DNA of 64,000 nucleotides. Origin: Petrolisthes cinctipes. Taxonomy: Eukaryota; Arthropoda; Malacostraca; Decapoda; Porcellanidae. The stretch spans positions 5,124,001 through 5,188,000 of the forward strand of contig JAWQEG010000259.1 in assembly GCA_033782935.1 (NCBI GenBank), read 5' to 3'. Position numbers and translations under genes: made by a program. Below the pieces are notes generated by a model, which saw only the letters and a list, made by a program, of their open reading frames with translations, was not told the origin of the DNA and ran no database searches. The number at the start of each line of letters is the position of its first letter. Within the stretch, counting starts at the first letter, position 1. Of this stretch, positions 61,026 through 64,000 are shown piece after piece.

Positions 61026-62235
61026 GCTCAAAGCATCCTAAAAATTTATATTTTAGGTGTATAAAGTCGATATGTGCATGGATCTTCTGTACCCGTTTAT
61101 ATCTCAAATTCAGGCTGAAAACACCCGAAAATTCGATAGTGTTGGGTCCCAGAAGCGATCTGTACATGCCTACTCCTTGCTAGAATGTTTTCAAGATACA
61201 GGCCCAAAACATGCTGAAAATCAATATTTTAGGTGCAAAGAGTCGATATGTGCATGCATCTTCAGTACCCGTTTATATCTCAAATTCAGGCTCAAAACAC
61301 CCGAAAATTCGATATTTTTGTGTCCCAAAAGCGATCTGTACATGCCTACTCCTTGCTAGAATGTTTTCAAGATACAGACCCAAAACATGCTTAAAATCGA
61401 TATCTTAGGTGCAAAAAGTCAATATGTGCATGCATCTTCAGTACCCGTTTATATCTCTAATTCAGGCTCAAAACACCCGAAAATTCGATATTTTTGTGTC
61501 CCGGAAGCGATCTGTACATGCCTACTCCGTGCTAGAATGTTTTCAAGTTACAGACCCAAAACATGCTCAAAATCGATATTTTAGGTGCAAAAAGTCGATA
61601 TGTGCATGCATCTGCAGTACCCGTTTATATCTCAAATTCAGGCTCAAAACCCCCGAAAATTCGATATTTTTGGGTCCCAGAAGCGATCTGTGCATGCCTA
61701 CTCAGTGCTAGAATGTTTTCAATATATAAGCTTAAAACATGCTAAAAATCGATATTTTAGGTGTCCAAAGTCGATATGTCCATGCATCTTCTGTACCCGT
61801 TTATATCTCAAATTCAGGCTCAAAACACCCGAAAATTCGATATTTTTGGGTCCCAGAAGCAATCTGTACATGCCTACTCCTTGCTAGTATGTTTTTAAGA
61901 TACAGACCCAAAACATGCTTAAAAATCGATATGTCAGGTGCAAAAAGTCGATATGTGCATGCATCTTCAGTACCCGATTATATCTCAAATTCAGGCTCAA
62001 AACACCTGAAAAATCAATATTTTTCGTTCCCAGAAGCGATCTATACATGCCTACTCAATTCTGAAATGTTTTCAGAATTCATGCACAAAAAATGCTCAAA
62101 ATCGATTATTTGGGTGCCCAAAGTCTATATATGCATGCATCTTCTGTACCCGTTTATATCTCAAATTCAGGCTCAAAACACCCGAAAATTCGATATTTTT
62201 GGGTCCCATAAGCAATCTGTACATGCCTACTCCTT
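61026..62235. repeat. HOR-4 copy 2, partial
   Basis: It follows copy 1 in register to about 62.235 kb, then departs where copy 1 has GCTAGTATGTTTTAAAGATA and this copy has GCTAGAATGTTTTCAAGATA. It includes one of the three monomers with the 23-bp perfect palindrome. Confidence 0.83.
62057..62079. repeat. Perfect 23-bp inverted repeat (copy 2)
   Basis: Same arms and loop as at 60121, in the homologous monomer of HOR-4 copy 2. No change is seen in either arm. Confidence 0.9.
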
Positions 62236-64000
62236 GCTAGAATGTTTTCAAGATACAGACCCAAAACTCGCTCAAAATCGATATTTTAGGTGCAAAAATT
62301 CGATATGTGCATGCATCTTCAGTACCCGTTTATATCTCAAATTCAGGCTCAAAACACCCGAAAATTCGATATTTTTGGGTCCCAGAAGCGATCTGTGCAT
62401 GCCTACTCAGTGCTAGAATGTTTTCAATAAATAAGCTTAAAACATGCTAAAAATCGATATTTTAGGTGTCCAAAGTCGATATGTGCATGCATCTTCTGTA
62501 CCCGTTTATATCTCAAATTCAGGCTCAAAACACCCGAAAATTCGATATTTTTGGGTCCCAGAAGCAATCTGTACATGCCTACTCCTTGCTAGTATGTTTT
62601 TAAGATACAGACCCAAAACATGCTTAAAAATCGATATGTCAGGTGCAAAAAGTCGATATGCGCATGCATCTTCAGTACCCGATTATATCTCAAATTCAGG
62701 CTCAAAACACCTGAAAAATCAATATTTTTCGTTCCCAGAAGCGATCTATACATGCCTACTCAATTCTGAAATGTTTTCAGAATTCATGCACAAAAAATGC
62801 TCAAAATCGATATTTTGGGTGCCAAAGTCTATATATGCATGCATCTTCTGTACCCGTTTATATCTCAAATTCAGGCTCAAAACACCCGAAAATTCGATAT
62901 TTTTGGGTCCCAGAAGCAATCTGTACATGCCTACTCCTTGCTAGTATGTTTTAAAGATACAGGCCAAAAAAATGCTCCAAATCGATATTTTTGGTGCCCA
63001 AAGTCTATATGTGCACGCATCTTCTGTACCCGTTTATATCTCAAATTCAGGCTCAAAACACTCGAAAAATCAATGATTTTGGGTCCCAGAAGCGATATGT
63101 ATATGCCTACTCAGTGCTGGAATGTTTTCAAAATATAGGCTCAAAACATGCTAAAAATCGATATTTTAAGTGTATAAAGTCGATGTGTTCATGCATCTTC
63201 TGTACTCGTTTATATCTCAAATTCAGGCTCAAAACACCCGAAAATTCGATATTTTTGTGTCCCGGAAGCGATCTGTACATGCCTACTCCTTGCTAGAATG
63301 TTTTCAAGATACAGACCTAAAACTCGCTCAAAATACATATTTTAGGTGCAAAAAGTCGATATGTGCATGCATCTTCAGTACCCGTTTATATCTCAAATTA
63401 AGGCTCAAAACACCCGAAAATTCGATATTTTTGAGTCCCAGAAGCGATCTGAGCATGCCTACTCAGTGCTAGAATGTTTTCAAAATATAAGCTTAAAACA
63501 TGCTAAAAATCGATATTTTAGGTGTCCAAAGTCGATATGTGCATGCATCTTCAGTACCCGTTTATATCTCAATTCAGGCTCAAAACACCCGAAAATTCGA
63601 TATTTTCGGGTCCAAGAAGCGATCTGTACATGTCTACTCAGTGCTAGAATGTTTTTATGAAACAGACCCAAAACATGCTCAAAATCGATATTTTAGGTGA
63701 AAAAGTCGATATGTGCATGCATCTTCAGTACCCGTTTATATCTCAAATTCAGGCTCAAAACCCCCGAAAATTCGATATTTTTGGGTCCCAGAAGCGATCT
63801 GTGCATGCCTACTCAGTGCTAGAATGTTTTCAATATATAAGCTTAAAACATGCTAAAAATCGATATTTTAGGTGTCCAAAGTCGATATGTCCATGCATCT
63901 TCTGTACCCGTTTATATCTCAAATTCAGGCTCAAAACACCCGAAAATTCGATATTTTTGGGTCCCAGAAGCAATCTGTACATGCCTACTCCTTGCTAGTA
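62236..64000. repeat. Rearranged HOR-4 material at right edge
   Basis: 62444-62940 repeats 61739-62235 (offset 705, four monomers). 62937-63300 matches 60300-60660 (offset 2637). 63500 matches 58925 (offset 4575). The last 300 bp match 61589-61890 (offset about 2111, twelve monomers). The array runs out of the window without a border. Confidence 0.78.
62762..62784. repeat. Perfect 23-bp inverted repeat (copy 3)
   Basis: Same arms and loop, carried by the 705-bp duplication of HOR-4 copy 2 material. All three copies keep perfect pairing. Confidence 0.9.

Larger units (their letters stand above)
1..64000. repeat. Satellite DNA array, ~176-bp monomer, fills the window
   Basis: The same unit recurs head to tail from the first to the last base. 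Long monomers are spaced 175-177 bp, for example at 59276, 59452, 59628, 59804 and 59980. Anchors in order within a monomer are AAAATCGATATTTT, CGATATGTGCATGCATC, TACCCGTTTATATCTC, CAAAACACCCG, AAAATTCGATATTTT, GGTCCCAGAAGCGATC, TGTACATGCCTACTC, a dyad around TATTTTCAAAATA, and CAAAACATGC. No stretch over 300 bases lacks these anchors, so there is no unique sequence. All monomers point the same way. A hand count on one consensus gives 72 G+C in 177. Such arrays are typical of eukaryotic heterochromatin, often centromeres; that placement is inference. I do not recognise the satellite family. Confidence 0.97.
27661..64000. repeat. Right satellite domain (R subfamily, regular 176-bp monomers)
   Basis: From about 27.7 kb nearly every monomer reads TTTTTGGGTCCC or TTTTTGTGTCCC at the start of half B, and GTGCCCAAAGTCG or GTGCAAAAAGTCG in half A. 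Many carry CAAGATACAGACCC in the dyad region. Monomer length is almost constant at 175-177 bp. The main exceptions are six 97-bp monomers and one 103-bp chimera. Large segmental duplications dominate the architecture. The array continues past the right edge. Confidence 0.9.

Noticed and set aside
61739..62416. Protein-coding genes encoded by the many open frames (60-225 codons)
   Set aside because: The same peptide strings recur hundreds of times in all three forward frames, starts and stops fall at fixed monomer positions, the period is not a multiple of 3, and indels of 1, 29, 68 and 79 bases are frequent. No known domain, signal peptide or family is recognisable.
1..64000. CRISPR array
   Set aside because: There are no short identical repeats separated by unique spacers. 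The whole ~176-bp unit is repeated and every part varies in a graded way. No cas-like gene is present.
1..64000. CENP-B box (TTCG-N4-A-N2-CGGG type)
   Set aside because: The reverse complement of the A/B border holds ATCG and CGGG near each other, but the left half is shifted by one base and the central A is a T. Only about five of nine key bases fit.
1..64000. Known ~170-180-bp centromere repeats (human alpha satellite, Arabidopsis 178-bp, Brassica 176-bp)
   Set aside because: Only the length is similar. I recognise no shared sequence blocks, so naming the repeat after them would be unfounded.
1..64000. Transposon, LTR or retroelement insertions
   Set aside because: No stretch departs from the satellite, no target-site duplications or terminal repeats are visible, and no polymerase- or integrase-like peptides occur.
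1..64000. rRNA, 5S or tRNA gene clusters with a ~176-bp period
   Set aside because: No conserved 5S or tRNA internal promoter boxes or cloverleaf-forming segments were seen in the monomer.
1..64000. Telomeric or microsatellite tracts
   Set aside because: No runs of TTAGGG-like or other short tandem units are present. The GGGGTCCC and TTTAGGGG words are single parts of the 176-bp monomer.
1..64000. TATA-like promoter elements (GTTTATATC) in each monomer
   Set aside because: The A/T-rich word is a constant part of half A, is lost in all short monomers, and has no associated gene. There is no basis for calling hundreds of promoters.
1..64000. A new defence, mobile or other multi-gene system
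   Set aside because: The window holds no genes at all. Everything unusual here concerns satellite structure and evolution.

Overview
The whole 64 kb window is one uninterrupted tandem satellite array. I find no gene, RNA gene, transposon, CRISPR array or unique-sequence stretch on either strand. The basic monomer is about 176-177 bp and roughly 40% G+C, counted by hand on one consensus. By estimate there are about 375 monomers, all in the same orientation, and both window edges lie inside the array. Long head-to-tail arrays with nested higher-order repeats (HORs) are typical of centromeric, pericentromeric or subtelomeric heterochromatin in eukaryotes. I do not recognise the satellite and cannot name the species. 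Frequent CpG-to-TpG/CpA differences between monomers fit a genome that methylates cytosine, such as a plant or a vertebrate, but this is only inference. Open reading frames of 60-225 codons occur throughout. They are a by-product of the repeat: 176 is not a multiple of 3, and the same peptide strings recur in all three forward frames.

The monomer is itself an old dimer. Its first half (A, about 88 bp) and second half (B, about 89 bp) align along their length. Both begin with AAAAT-(T)CGATATTTT, then a CCCA(A/G)AAG-CGAT block, a TG(C/T)(A)CATGC block, and an AGGC-CAAAACA end. Shortened monomer classes (147/148, 145, 108/109 and 97 bp) all arise from deletions within A or from A to the A/B border. 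The core of B, containing GATCTGTACATGCCTAC, survives in every monomer I looked at.

Layout. The left domain (1 to about 27.66 kb) carries mostly GGGGTCCC-type monomers and mixes long and short monomers. A 9-monomer, 1472-bp HOR (HOR-1) sits at 24.36-27.42 kb and reappears in rearranged form at 1-2.77 kb. Between these lie a 1294-bp duplication (2.5-4.73 kb), a 6-monomer 932-bp unit (4.79-5.72 kb), a 3.78-kb block present twice (6.85-10.63 and 13.56-17.34 kb), and a 12-monomer 1932-bp HOR (HOR-2) with full and shortened copies from 9.88 to about 23.9 kb.

The right domain (about 27.66-64 kb) carries TTTTTGGGTCCC-type monomers that are nearly all 175-177 bp. It holds an 11-monomer 1935-bp HOR (HOR-3, 28.4-34.4 kb) that collapses to a 7-monomer 1232-bp unit (34.43-36.47 kb). 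A patchwork of large segmental duplications follows: 36.47-39.27 kb with 44.77-47.75 kb; 39.64-43.53 kb with 54.93-59.0 kb; and 48.78-50.89 kb with 51.70-53.81 kb. A second 11-monomer 1935-bp HOR (HOR-4) starts at 59.1 kb and breaks up into 705-bp and longer rearrangements towards the right edge.

Nothing works as an operon or pathway here. The biology lies in the array architecture: dimeric origin, one-sided deletions, a covarying dyad in half B, nested HORs, and a sharp border between two satellite subfamilies. HOR lengths were derived from anchor positions I read directly. Boundaries of duplicated blocks are by eye and good to about 50-100 bp.
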